Both the position numbers and the translations under genes were made by a program. From positions 786,001-850,000 of the forward strand of contig JACVTC010000033.1 in assembly GCA_016946835.1 (NCBI GenBank): a DNA stretch of 64,000 bases. Direction: 5' to 3'. The notes under the pieces are model-generated. The model was not told the DNA's origin. It saw only the letters and a list, made by a program, of their open reading frames with translations, and searched no databases. Shown piece after piece: positions 32,665 through 46,080 of the stretch; positions within the stretch are counted from its first letter, which is position 1; the number at the start of each line of letters is the position of its first letter. This stretch comes from Neocallimastix lanati (nom. inval.) (lineage: Eukaryota > Neocallimastigomycota > Neocallimastigomycetes > Neocallimastigales > Neocallimastigaceae).

Positions 32665-33303
32665 GATAACTACTTTATAATTATTCTATATATTTATTCT
32701 ATTATTTATTTAATATGTATTTATTAAAGGTTATTTTATATAGTATAAATTTATGTTTGTAATCCTTTCAAATATTATGTGTAAGTTGTATATATGTCAC
32801 AAATGTATTCATGTGATATATATTCTATATATACCATCTATCATTGAATGTTCTATCCACTTCTCTCCTTGTTAAAATTAATACTTTATGTATTATATTA
32901 AATAAATAAACAATGTATGTATCTATTATTTATAATATTTATTATCATATTTATCTCTATTATTGTTATTAATATTTCTACTGCAATTATTGTTTCTGTT
33001 GCAATTTTTATTATAATTACTGATAGTAATACTATTAATAATAATAATAATAATAATAATAGAAATAGAAATAACTATATATAATCATTTATATTAATCA
33101 CTCATAAATTTCATTACTATTACTTTTATGATAATTATTGATTTTTTAGAAAATTTTTCTATTTTAAAATTAAAAAGAATAAGGAATATCGTTTATATTA
33201 TTTTTAATATATTATTTTCAATATTAATGGGAACCCTTTTAAATTTTCAAATACTAAATATTTAAAAGGGTTTCTATTAGTTTATTTTTAATTAAGAAAT
33301 TCG

Positions 33304-33334
<31 letters not shown>

Positions 33335-33904
33335 AATGTGTAGTTTTAATTTATTGTATATTTTTTAATTTAATTATAATTTACTAAATTTTATTTAATT
33401 AGAATACAGAAAACCTTTTTTTTTATAATAACAAATAATAATAATAATAATAATAATTGTATATTCATAACAGATTATGTATCATCTTTAAACATCAAAA
33501 AATTTTTATTACAAAAGCGATATTTATACAACTATTTTTACAATGCAAAAAAAAAAAAAATAATAATAATAATAACTAAAACGATCATAAAAAAAAAAGG
33601 AAAATAAAAAAAAAAAATTCTTTGAACAAAAAATTTTATAAAATATCATAATATAAAGTCTTCCATTTTTCTATATTGTACTATTATAGTATAAAAAGAT
33701 TTTAATAAACTATATCATTATAATACTTTTCCTGATAATAGAAAAATATAAATTTTGTATAATGAGTTTCATTTTATATTTGTAGTAATTATATATTACA
33801 AATAATATCCTATATGTAATTAAATCAATTAACATTTATGTTTATTGATTTAATTACTAATTATGTATAATTTATGGTTATCATATATTATTCATTATAC
33901 ATAA
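32581..33904. other. A+T-rich DNA with an (ATT)n tract and possible LTR scrap
   Basis: A short (ATT)n lies at 32622-32663. The segment 32710-32900 loosely resembles 9080-9660 and may be an LTR remnant. A perfect 13-base inverted repeat, AACCCTTTTAAAT at 33232-33244 and its complement at 33260-33272, could form a small hairpin. No gene seen. Confidence 0.5.
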
Positions 33905-34370
33905 TACATTGTCTTTATTATTCAATTATTTATTAATTATTATTCAATTATTTATTATTTATTTATTTATTATTTATTATTTATTTATTTATTATTTATT
34001 ATTTATTATTTATTATTTATTATTTATTATTTATTATATATTATTCAATTATTTTATTATTTATTATTTATTATTTATTATTTATTATTTATTATTTATT
34101 ATTTATTATTTATTATTTATTATTTATTATTTATTATTTATTATTTATTATTTATTATTTATTATTTATTATTTATTATTTATTATTTATTATTTATTAT
34201 TTATTATTTATTATTTATTATTTATTATTTATTATTTATTATTTATTATTTATTATTTATTATTTATTATTTATTATTTATTATTTATTATTTATTATAT
34301 AATACTCTTTTTTTATTATTCAATTATTTATTATTTATTATTTATTATTTATTATTTATTAATAATAATA
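33905..34370. repeat. (ATTATTT)n heptanucleotide array, forward
   Basis: Almost pure 7-base repeat over about 400 bases, with the same TATAATACTCTTTTTTT and ATTATTCAATTATTTATT phrase near 34293 as the array at 2.6-3.3 kb. The Tyr/Leu/Phe/Ile open frame through it is an artefact. Confidence 0.95.
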
Positions 34371-36267
34371 TAGTTGTTTTTTGATTATTGAATTTTACTA
34401 TTTATAGTTTTTTTTTCCCTATTTAATATTGGTAAATAGTTAAGGATATACTTAATAATAAAAGAAATTTTTATCATGAACATAATTTAATAATATATTA
34501 TAAAGTATATTGAAAGTATAGTGATTAAATATAAATAATATATATAAAAAAGTAAAATATTATTATTTTATACCATAAGATATAATTTAAAAACATGAAA
34601 TAACTATTTTGTTAAATGTTACACGAATAAATTTATTTAATTTATTTGAAATTAAAAAAAAAATAAATTTTAATTATTATTATTTTATCATCCATAGAGC
34701 ATTAATATTGATGAAATCTCAATTTTCATATTTAATTAATTAATTAATTATTAATTATTAGTATGAGAAAAGTAATAATGCATATGTAAAATTATTTAAA
34801 AGTAAAGAAACAAAAAATTATTCAACAATTTTAGTAGTAAAGATTTAATTTCACGAATTTAAGAAATTATTCTTATTTATTTGAATAAAAAATAGTTAAT
34901 ATATTATATTTTATATATTATAAATAGTTAAATTTTTAAATGAAGTAATTAAAAGTATTTTTCTTTTTTAAATGTTTAAGATAAAATATAATTTTATAAA
35001 AGATTTAAAATGTAAATAAAATAAAAATTAATATATCCCTATATACTATAATATATAATATATAAATGAAATTAAAAAAAAATAAATAAATAAATATCTT
35101 ATTAATATAAAGAAAAAATATAAAAAAAAAAAAAAAGGTTACATTTAAATATTAATTTAATGATAATTTCAATAACATAAATAATATAATTTACAATACA
35201 TTCTTTTATATATACATATAACTTTACCTTTTTAACCTATTTATCCTTCAATATAATACAGATAGATGAAATTTAGATTTTTATGAATTATCTATTAATA
35301 ATAATTTATTATCAATCGTATTTTCAGTTTTTAATTACATATTTATATCTATATTTGTATCACTATTGTTTTAAAAATAATTAATAGAGATTAAATTATC
35401 ATTGTAAATGCAAACTTGAATGATTCATATTTATCATACTAAATGGTTATTGTGCAACTAATCAACAAACAATGGAAATAAAAATAAAATAAAAAAAAAA
35501 AAAAAAAAAGTATTGAAAAAATTAATATATAATAATTAATTAATCAAATAATTATAAAATGAACAATTTATCCGAGCCAGTCAACAATTAAAAAAAATAA
35601 TAATAATAATAATAATAACTTTCTTATCATGATTTTTCCTGTCGAATTATCAAAGGAAAAAAATACAATCATTTATTATGATTAAGGAAGAGTATTGTAA
35701 CTTATTTTGAAGTCAATAACAAGATTGAAATTCATTAAAAAAAAAAAAAAAAAAAAAAAAAAGTATTAAAGTTTATCAGAACCAATGTTATAGACAGTGA
35801 AAGAGGTAAAAAGTATTATAACTGCAATCAATATCAGCCCACATTGAAAAGAAAAAGTTTTCAAAAAAAAAAATTCTAAATATAAAACTTTGAAATAGTT
35901 CGTTCGTAATGTAATACAAAAATTACAATATTTTATTCTCAATTTATTCTGTTCAAATAATTTTTGATATTTCCTCGTAGCGTGTTAATACATATACAAT
36001 TTCTGGAGGCTAAGAAAAAAATTCATATTCTTTAGGACTTATGAAAATTTATTCAGGAAAATAAAAGTTTTATAAGCATTCTATAGCAAGTGCTTATTGA
36101 AAAAAGTCAGTAAAATCTTTAAAATTTATCTATAATCTGTACCAAAGTATTTAACAAAAAAAATGTATTTTTGTGAATAAATTTTTGAGTTATTTGGAAT
36201 TTTCTATTATTCTATTTTATATACTAAATTTCTTAGTTTATAATTTTAATTAAAAGTTTGGATTACA
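34371..36267. other. A+T-rich DNA; slightly richer block at 35.6-36.2 kb
   Basis: Nothing recognisable up to about 35560. The block 35570-36170 is less A+T-rich and contains short codable pieces, for example FIRTNVIDSERGKKYYNCNQ near 35775 on the plus strand. There is no sustained frame and I recognise nothing. It may be a decayed element or gene. Confidence 0.4.
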
Positions 36268-36830
36268 AATAAATAATAAATAATAAATAATAAATAAATA
36301 ATAAATAAATAATAAATAATAAATAAATAATAATCAATAATAAATAAATAATAAATAATAAATAAATAATAAATAATAAATAAATAATAAATAATAAATA
36401 AATAATAAATAATAAATAATAAATAAATAATAAATAATAAATAAATAATAAATAATAAATAAATAATAAATAATAAATAAATAATAAATAATAAATAACA
36501 AATAAATAAATAATAAATAATAAATAATAAATAAATAATAAATAATAAATAATAAATAATAAATAATAAATAATAAATAATAAATAATAAATAATAAATA
36601 ATAAATAATAAATAATAAATAATAAATAATAAATAATAAATAATAAATAAAAATAATAAATAATAAATAATAAATAATAAATAATAAATAATAAATAATA
36701 AATAATAAATAATAAATAATAAATAATAAATAATTAAATAATAAATAATAAATAATAAATAATAAATAATAAATAATAAATAAGAAATAAATAATTAATT
36801 AATAATAATTAATAATAAATAATAAATAAT
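36268..36830. repeat. (AAATAAT)n heptanucleotide array, reverse orientation
   Basis: The reverse complement of the ATTATTT arrays at 33.9 and 38.0 kb, with occasional extra AAAT units. Confidence 0.95.
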
Positions 36831-38034
36831 ATTTAAAAAAAATTCTATAAATTTTTTTTTAATAAATATTTAGTGATTAAAAAATTAAATATTCATAAAT
36901 AGCACAATAATATATGAATTAATAATCATATATAAATAAAAATGAATACATATAATGAAAAAGAGATAACGTTAGTGAAAGTTATATTTCTTGCTTTGAT
37001 ATGAGAATAAACATTGGTAAAATATTTATTTGAACCTATTTTAACATAAATATAGCCTTTTATAAGATAAAAAATTTATAAAATGTGAAAATAAAATCCA
37101 TTTGATTCTATATTAAAATTTTATATCAATAGAGTGTGAATAATAAATAAATAAATAAATAAATATATAAAATAAATATTAATAATCAATAGTTAATGGA
37201 TAAATAATAAATAAATAATTAATAATTAATAATTAATAATTAATGGATAAATAAAAAACATTATTACTATTACAATATACACAATTATTAAACACAAATA
37301 CAATATGATAATATAATAAAATAAAATAAAGAGAAATTATAATAAAAATAAAAGTACAAATAAAAAATGAAAATGAAATATAAATAAAAATAATATTATT
37401 AATTATGCCTAAAACAGAATGTGCTAAAAGAATAAACAATAAAGTTTTTTGACATTATATTTAATTAAATATAATTTGTATATAATTTGTATTACACTCT
37501 TCTCCAATTCTTTTATATATAATTTATGCTACAATAACATATATTAATATATAATTGAATTGCTTGTAATACATATAAATAAAATAAAATCAATAGGTCA
37601 TCAAATTATATTTAATCAATGCATTAATAATAAGTATTACAATATAAACAATACTACTGTTAATATATGAATAGTATATCTATTTCAGTATTTGATTGAT
37701 ATTGTTCTATTTTGTAAATAATAATAAAAATAATGAAAAAATAACCATATTTAATATAAAGTTATTTATTTATTTAATTTTTTTTTTTTTATGTTATTGT
37801 ATTCTATTACATATTAAATTTGATATAGTTCAATTTAATACATATTATGTTTTTTTCATTCATAAATTAAATTTAATAATCCTAAATAGAAATGACATTT
37901 ATTATAAATTAAGATTATTAAATTTAATTTAAATTGAAATAGTATTTATTATAAATTAAGTTAATAATAAATAAATAAATAAAATATTTTAATTATTTAT
38001 TTATTAATTATTATTTATAATTTATTATTTATTT
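36831..38034. other. A+T-rich DNA between inverted arrays
   Basis: No gene with normal composition. Open frames here encode Phe/Ile/Asn-rich strings. A patch near 37490-37520 (ATTACACTCTTCTCCAATTC) is slightly richer and unexplained. Confidence 0.55.
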
Positions 38035-38520
38035 ATTTATTATTTATTTATTTATTTATTTATTATTTATTATTTATTATTTATTATTAATTACTTATTA
38101 TTTATTATTTATTATTTATTATTTATTATTTATTATTTATTATTTATTATTTATTATTTATTATTTATTATTTAATTATTTATTATTTATTATTTATTAT
38201 TTATTTATTTATTATTTATTTATTTATTATTTATTTATTTATTATCTATTATTTATTATTTATTATTTATTATTTATTATTTATTATCTATTATTTATAA
38301 TTTATTATTTATAATTTATTATTTATTATTTATTATTTATTATTTATTATTTATTATTTATTATTTATTATTTATTATTTATTATTTTATTATTTATTAT
38401 TTATTATTTATTATTTATTATTTATTATTTATTATTTATTATTTATTATTTATTTGTTATTATTTATTATTTATTATTTATTTATTATTTATTATTTATT
38501 ATTTATTGTTTATTATTAAT
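38035..38520. repeat. (ATTATTT)n heptanucleotide array, forward
   Basis: Same unit and orientation as the array at 33.9-34.4 kb, with interspersed ATTT units. Confidence 0.95.
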
Positions 38521-39729
38521 TTTTATTAATTATTATCTAGAATTAACAAGATTTATTTTATTTATATAAAAGAGTTTATTATTTAATATATTCCATTTGA
38601 TTAATAATATATGATATTAAATATGTAATTAATTAAATTGTTTTAAAATAAAATTTAATCATAATGATAAAGTGTGATATATTGTTTTGATTTTTATATT
38701 TCTTATTCTAATTTGTTCAAGGCACTCTTATTCATTAGACTTTTTAATTGCATTTTATTATTAAATTAGTTGGATTAATATAAGAGGGAAAAAAGAAATT
38801 TTTTTATTTAATTATTTCTATTAATGATTTATGGTTAATATTTAATTTTAATATAAAGTTATTAATTATTATTTATTATTTATTTATTATATATTTATTT
38901 ATTTATTATTTATTATTTATTTATTTTTTACTATTTAAATATTTCATTAATATAAGTATAATAACTATATATAATATACTTTCTATAAATAATAATAATA
39001 ATAATAATTCCATTATTAGTTGTTTTTTTTTTTTAATATTTTAATATTTCTTTTAATTTGTATTTAATATGACTTTGATTAATTATATTCAGTTTAATTT
39101 ATATATATTATACTTTATTAAAGTCTATTGTACGATATTATTTTTATATTTGTACTATATTATTAATAATACAATACAAATATATTATAAAATATAATAT
39201 TTTTTGGTTTTTTGTTTATATTTATAAGATAAAAATTTCTTTATTTTTTTTTTTCTTTTTTTTTTTTTTCTGTAAATTGTTAAATATCCTTTTTTTTTAC
39301 TTTTTTTTAATAATCAAATAATTTAAAGAGGAAGAAAAAGAGGAAAAGTTAAAAAAAGAAATAAGAGAAATATAAAACAAATAATAATAAAAAAATAAAA
39401 GGTATATATAATATTAATAAAATATATAAATTATTGTAAAAAAATTAAAGATATTAAATAAATAAATTGAATGATAGAAATTTAAAAAAAATAAATTAAA
39501 ATAAAAATAAAAAATAAAAAAAAGAAATTATAGAAAAGGAAAATAAAAATGTGAAATGAAAAATATTGGTTAATTTAGTAATCTTAATTTAAAAAAATAA
39601 AATATATATAAAGTATAATGAAATATTAATGAAATAAATAATATTTGTATTTCTATTAAATTTATTAGGAAAATAAGCAAATAAAGTTATTTATTTAAGT
39701 TATTTATTTAAGTCAAAAAAGAATTCAAA
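38521..39729. other. A+T-rich upstream region of the G-gamma gene
   Basis: No other gene. Purine-rich A/G stretches at 39320-39390 and 39480-39560 lie upstream of the start codon, probably in the promoter or 5' leader. Confidence 0.6.
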
Positions 39730-40226
39730 ATGGCTATGCCAATGTACAATAACAAGCAACAACAACAATATTTAATGGAACAACAATATATTAATGATTA
39801 CTATAACAATTATCAGTCATCTCAATATCCAATACATCAACCTGTATATAATACTGTTCAAAATCCAAAGATTTCTTATGCTAAACAACAACAAAAGTTA
39901 CAAAAATTAAACAATCATATTATTAAGTTGAAGGAACAATTACATCATCCAACTATACTGGTTTCTGTTGCTGCTGATTCGTAAGTATAAAAAAAAAATT
40001 ATTAAAGTATAAAAAAAAAAATTATTAAAAAGATTAATATATAATATAAAATGTTATGTAATTATATATATTAATTTTTTTTTCATGTTATAAATAAAAC
40101 AGATTAATAAAATATACTACTAGTAATTATGATCCATTGATTCCAAAAGCTTTCGATTCATTTGAGAAGATCGAAAATCCATACACTGTTAAGAAGAATG
40201 CTTCTTGCAATTGTACAATTCTATAA
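39730..40226 (+). CDS. Heterotrimeric G-protein gamma subunit, 2 exons
   Basis: Exons 39730-39980 and 40103-40226 join in phase across a 122-base intron (GTAAGT...ACAG), giving 124 residues. G-gamma pairs with G-beta and anchors the dimer to the membrane to relay receptor signals. The N-terminal 55 residues are a Gln/Tyr/Asn-rich extension. From about 58 the family pattern is clear: a coiled-coil start (KLQKLNNHIIKLKEQLHHP), then VSVAADSLIKYTTS, DPLIPKAF, and the ENPY motif that corresponds to the NPF/NPY box of gamma subunits. The protein ends CTIL, a CaaX box whose final Leu predicts geranylgeranylation of Cys121. The neighbouring Cys119 resembles the palmitoylated second cysteine of fungal gamma subunits (Ste18-like). 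Length is normal apart from the Q-rich extension. The reading in one frame past the intron donor stops two bases later, which supports splicing. Confidence 0.88.
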
Positions 40227-41421
40227 ATTTATATATATAATAACTTAACAACAAAACCAAGAAAGTAAAAATAAAAATTTTTTATTTATTAAAATAAAGT
40301 ACATAAATTTAGAAATAATTTAATAATAAAAAAAATAAAAAAAATAATACAACAAATAGTAATAATTTTTATAAATATTTAAAAATTAGTTAAAAAAAAT
40401 TTTATTCATAAATATTTTTTAAATAGTAATTTCATAAAATAATTAAAAATAAAATAAATTAAAATTAATATAATATAATAATAAATAATGGCAATAAATA
40501 GATTAAATTTAATGTTATTATTTTTACATATTTAAAAAGAAAGGTACATTAAACTTGTCAAAGTATGAAATTTTAATGTACAAAAAAAAATTTTATATAT
40601 ATGTAATACAACTTTAAAAAATAGCAAAAAATTTATTAATATATTTATTAGTAGTAACTATTAAAGTTATTATTATATATATGATAAAATTATATCTATG
40701 ACTTTTTTTAAAATTTTTCTGTTTTATATATATGAAAGATTTAGAAAAAATAGTAGTCATAGTTTTTTTTTTTTTTTTAAAGATAAAAAGATATTAATAA
40801 TATTATAAATTTTTTCAGTTTTTTGTTATAATTTTATTTTTCTTAAAATTATAAAGAAAATTAAATTAAAAAAAAAAAAAATTGAAAAAATAATATTATT
40901 AAATTAATTTAATAAATATAAAAAAAAAGAAAAAGAAAAAAGAAAATATAAGCATTCAAACAACAAAGCGTTTAAAGCGAATAATATATCTTTCTATTTT
41001 ACGAAATAGAATATATATTGTAATTTAATAGAATAGATTACTATATATTAAATAAAATTATATATATATAAAAAAATAAACGTGGAGTATTTTCTTTAGA
41101 AATTCTTTTCTTTTTTAAAAAAGAAATTTATATTTAAATAAATTAATATATCAAAATTAATATTAAAAATAGATATAGAATATTTATATATATATATATA
41201 TTTTTTTTTCTTTATTTTTCAAAGTTTAATGAAATATTAAATTGAAAGAAAATAAAGTTTTTTTTTAAAATAAAAAAAAACTTTTAAAATAAAAAAATAA
41301 AAAAAAGTATAATTGGCTTTATTACAAATATTTATTAGAAAATAATTAATTATATATATAACAAAAAAAAAAAAAATAGAACAAAGCAAAGCAGATTAGA
41401 ATAAAAATTAAGTAGATTAGA

Positions 41422-41482
<61 letters not shown>

Positions 41483-42226
41483 ATTATTATTATAAATAAT
41501 TATTTTTAAACATTTTTAGAAAAAAAAAAAATAATTATAGTAATAATAAATATTAGAAATTTAATAAAAAATTTATTAAAATAAAAGATTTATTAAAAAT
41601 AATTTATTAAAGTAAAAAAAATTATTACTATAAATCTATTAAAAATAAAGCTAACTATCATTTATTAAAATAATTGAAAATAATTGAAAATAATTAAAAA
41701 TAATATAAAATCATTAACAATAATAATTGAAAATAATAAACATTAATTAAAAATAATACAAAATAATAATAAAAATAAAACAGAAATTTAACCTTAATAA
41801 AGAATAATAATATTATTATATTTATTTATAAATGATAAAATAATGCTAATGTTGTATTATTATTTTTTTATTTATTATATATAGATATATATAGTATTTT
41901 ATTTTAGTATATAGAAATATTTTATTATTATTACTATTATTTTTAGATCTTTAATGTATAATGAATCACTAACATCTTTTTATATTTATATATACATTTC
42001 TATTATATTAAAATTACAATGTTTAATGTTTAATAGATATCATCAAATTCACACGCTTAAGAAGAAAAAAAGTAAATTATTATACAAAAGAAAAATATAT
42101 TTTTATATTATGTTAAAAGTATATAATTATTAACCATATTCACATATTAATTATTATAATGTTTAACCATATTCATATATTAATTATTATAATGTAAACT
42201 AAAATCACTTTTGTATTATTAAAAAA

Positions 42227-42271
<45 letters not shown>

Positions 42272-42650
42272 AAAAAGTAGAATAATTGACTTAAAATTAT
42301 TAAACTATCAAAAATAACAAGCAATTTTTATTATTATTAATTTTTTTTTTCCTCGATAATTTTACTTTATATTTATATATATAATTATTTTTTATTAAAA
42401 TTAATTATAGATAAGTTTATATTTCATCAATATTTCCTTATCATGAATGAATAGAATATATATAAATATTTTTTAAACCAAAAAAAAAAAAAAAAAAAAA
42501 AAATTCATCAAGACATTCACAAATTATATATTTATCTGAATGTATTAAAAAATATTTCTTATATATTTTATAATTATTATCATTGATTTTTTTTTTTTTA
42601 TTATTTTATTTTTTTATTTTATTTTAAACAATCTGTAATATCTTTAAAAC

Positions 42651-42682
<32 letters not shown>

Positions 42683-43200
42683 CTTTCTTTCTTTCTCTAT
42701 TATTACATTTTTTATATATTAATATATAAAATGAAAAAAAGGAAATTATATATAATATATTTATATATATATTAAATAATATGATTACGAAAATAATACA
42801 TGAATCTATGGAATAAAATACAACAACAATAAATTGAAATTAAAAACTTTAAAAAAAAAAAAAAAATAAAAATAAAAATAAGTAAACGATAGTACTGTCC
42901 TTTAAATATAAATAAAAAATAAAAAATAAAAAAAAATTAAGAAATAAAATTCAAGAACCACTAAAAGAAAAAAAAATAAAAATAAAAAAAAATAGTAATA
43001 ATAATAAAAAATAAAAATAAAAATAAATAAATAGTACCATTCCTTTAAATATTAAAGCAAATAAACAACAATAATGAACGAACAAAAAATTTACAATAAA
43101 TAACAAAAATGCAAATCCAAATTAAAGTTACAATATAATTAAGAAAAAAAAATAAAAATAAATAAAAAAAATAATTGCCCATATGAAGTTTAAAATTTAA
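40227..43200. other. A+T desert downstream of G-gamma
   Basis: No gene. Contains A-runs (41426-41481, 42232-42269), a T-run (42652-42682), and a 33-base tandem duplication at 42130-42195 (TTTAACCATATTCACATATT and its TTCATATATT variant). Confidence 0.7.
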
Positions 43201-43530
43201 AGACAAAAATAAACAATATAGTCAAATGAAATTATAGAAGTTTTATCATAGTAAAAAAAAAAAAAAAAAAAAAAAAAAGAAAAAAAAGAAAAAAAAGTAT
43301 AAATATTTTAATAGATTACAATTTGTTTAGTTTGAAGTATATTTATTCAATTTCTTTTAATTATAAAAGTAAAAATAAAGTAATCGAAGACAAAAATAAA
43401 CAATATAATCAAATGAAAATTTAAAAAATTTTATCATAGTATAAATAAAACAGTACAAATGTTTTAATAGATTACAATTTATTTAGTTTGAAGTATATTT
43501 ATTCAACTCCTTTTAATTATAAAAGTTAAA
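43201..43530. repeat. Tandem duplication of about 190 bp
   Basis: Copies at about 43201-43373 and 43389-43527 share GACAAAAATAAACAATATA, TTTTATCATAGT and TTTAGTTTGAAGTATATTTA. They differ by a poly-A insertion in the first copy and scattered substitutions. Confidence 0.8.
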
Positions 43531-43964
43531 AAAAAAATCATTTATAGTAACCATTGTATTTTGATTAACCATAGTAGAATAATTATACAAACTTAACAAC
43601 TATATTATTAAAAATTAATTTTCTTCTTTTTCGTTTTTAATATTAAATATAATATTGTATAAAAAAAAAGTATTGTAAAGTAATAATAAGGAAAAAAAAT
43701 AATTACATAAATATGGTTATTTTAATAACTCTAATATTAATAAAAATTAGATGAACTTTTAAAATAACATACTATGTAATTCTTTATATATATATTTATT
43801 TTTATATTTATATTTATATATAATCATCATATTATAACGAACAAAAAAAAAAAATAAAAAAATAAAATAAAAAAATAAGAAAAAAAAAAAAAAAAAAAAA
43901 AAAAAGTTAAAAACTTTATTTTTATAGATTTTAAAATTTTTTAAATTTTAGTGTAAAATTCTTT
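43531..43964. other. A+T-rich DNA, no gene seen
   Basis: Short TA and poly-A repeats only. Confidence 0.65.
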
Positions 43965-44330
43965 TTATTATTTTAAATTGAAGTTGATCGAAATTTTAAT
44001 TTTTTTTTCTTAATTTCGATCAACTTCAATTTAAAATAATAAACATGAAGCTTGGAATAATTTTTTTAAAATTTTCCAATTTTGTGTAATCCTTTCAACT
44101 TATTTTTTTTTAATTTTATAATTTAATCTTTTTAAAAAAAAAAATTTTTTTTGGTAAATTGAAGATGATCGTAATTTTTTTAAAATTTTTGATAAATTGA
44201 AGATGATCGAAATTAAGTAAAAAAAAAAAAAAAAAAAAAAAATCATAATTTTAATAATTTTATAATTTAATTTTATAATTTAATTTTTTTAAAATTTTGT
44301 GGTAAATTGAAGATGATCATAAATTGAAAA
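43965..44330. repeat. Perfect 31-bp inverted repeat with related direct repeats
   Basis: The arms at 43965-43995 and 44012-44042 are exact reverse complements over 31 bases with a 16-base T-rich loop. Each arm includes TTGAAGTTGATCGAAATT. Downstream the phrase TAAATTGAAGATGATCG or a close variant recurs near 44155, 44190 and 44302, so the arm sequence has also spread as direct repeats. Confidence 0.9.
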
Positions 44331-44640
44331 AATAAAAAAAAAAAAAATAAAAATAAAAATAAAAATAAAAATAAAAATAAAAATAAAAATAATAAATAAA
44401 AATAAAAATAAAAATAAAAATAAAAATAAAAATAAAAATAAAAATAAAAATAAAAATAAAAATAAAAATAAAAATAAAAATAAAAATAAAAATATAAATA
44501 AAAATATAAATAAAAATAAAAATAATAATTAAAATAAAAATAAAAATAAAAATAAAAATATAAATAAAAATAAAAATAAAAATAAAAATAATAATTAAAA
44601 TAAAAAATTATAAATAAAAAAAAAAATTATATATATATAT
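44331..44640. repeat. (AAAAAT)n hexanucleotide array
   Basis: About 280 bases of AAATAA-type repeat with a few interruptions. Confidence 0.95.
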
Positions 44641-45749
44641 ATATTATATATATAATTAATTTCACATAATAAAAAATTAAAATAATTTTTTTTTTTACCC
44701 TTATCAATACTTTTCTCTATTAATATTTAATGTGCGCTTATATGTGACAATGATATTGTTTATTTTTAAATAAACAATATCATTTTTATTATTAATTATT
44801 ATTATTATTTATTGCTCATTCATTATTTATTATTATTTATTATTATTATTAATATAATTATTATTATTATTCATTATATTATTTGTATATTTATTATTAT
44901 TATTTATTATTATTATTTATTATTTATTATTAATATAATTATTATTATTTATTATTATTTTTATTTTCATTATTTATTATTATTTATTATTATTATTAAT
45001 ATAATTATTATTATTATTATTATTCATTATATTATTTGTATAATTATTATTATTATTTATTATTATTTATTATTATTATTTATTATTATTATTTTTATTT
45101 TCATTATTTATTATTATTTATTATTATTTATTATTATTTATTATTATTTTTATTTTCATTATTTATTATTATTTATTATTATTTATTATTATTTTTATTT
45201 TCATTATTTATTATTATTTATTATTATTTATTATTATTTATTATTATTTATTATTATTTTTATTTTCATTATTTATTATTATTTATTATTATTATTTATT
45301 ATTATTATTCATTATTATAATTTATTATAATTTATATAATTTATTATTATTTATTATTTATTATTATTATTATTATAATAAATTAATTAAATACAAAATT
45401 AATAATATATGTATTATTATATATATATTCAACAACAATAAATCTTTGATTTTTTTATTTTTTTAAAAAAATTTTTTTTTTATTTTTACTTATATTTTAT
45501 TGGAACTATATTTATAAGTCAATATTTATGGTATTAATTCAAAAAACAAAAACATAAACAAAAATATATATATATATAAAATAAATATATATATATATTA
45601 TATATAATAATAGTAATTTAATTAAAACAATCATATTATAAAAATGGTATATTACAAAGAAAAGAAAAGAAAAGAAAAAAAGCATATATATATATAATCA
45701 TCAAATTAAAATATTATTCAATTTTGGAAAAATATAATGGTATATTACA

Positions 45750-45786
<37 letters not shown>

Positions 45787-46080
45787 TATATTTATATATA
45801 TATATATTTCAAAAGTTATAATAAAATTTTATAAACTGTTTTTTTTTTTTTGGTTTTTTGTTTTTTTGTTTTTGTTTTTGTTTTTTGTTTTTTTTTTTTG
45901 AGGGGTATTAAAATATAAAAATATTCATTTATTAATTAAATATATATATATATATAAAAATATAAATATAAAAATATAATAAAATATAATAATTATATAA
46001 TAATTATAATAATTATAATGAAATAGTATTAAAAAAAAAAAAAAAAAAAAAAATTTTTTTTTTTTTTTATAAAATTTTTA
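44641..46080. repeat. (ATT)/(ATTATTT)-type low-complexity block and A+T-rich flank
   Basis: From 44780 to 45380 there are imperfect ATTATT repeats, with periodic ATTTTTATTTTCATT phrases near 44958, 45087, 45147, 45193 and 45258. The open frames in it encode only Ile/Tyr/Phe/Leu and are artefacts. From 45390 to the ankyrin gene there is poly-A/T only. Confidence 0.85.

Noticed and set aside
33909-34373. A 154-codon Leu/Ile/Tyr/Phe frame
   Set aside because: Translation of the ATTATTT array; no ordinary residues.
44812-45330. A 172-codon Ile/Tyr/Phe frame
   Set aside because: Low-complexity ATT repeat translation.
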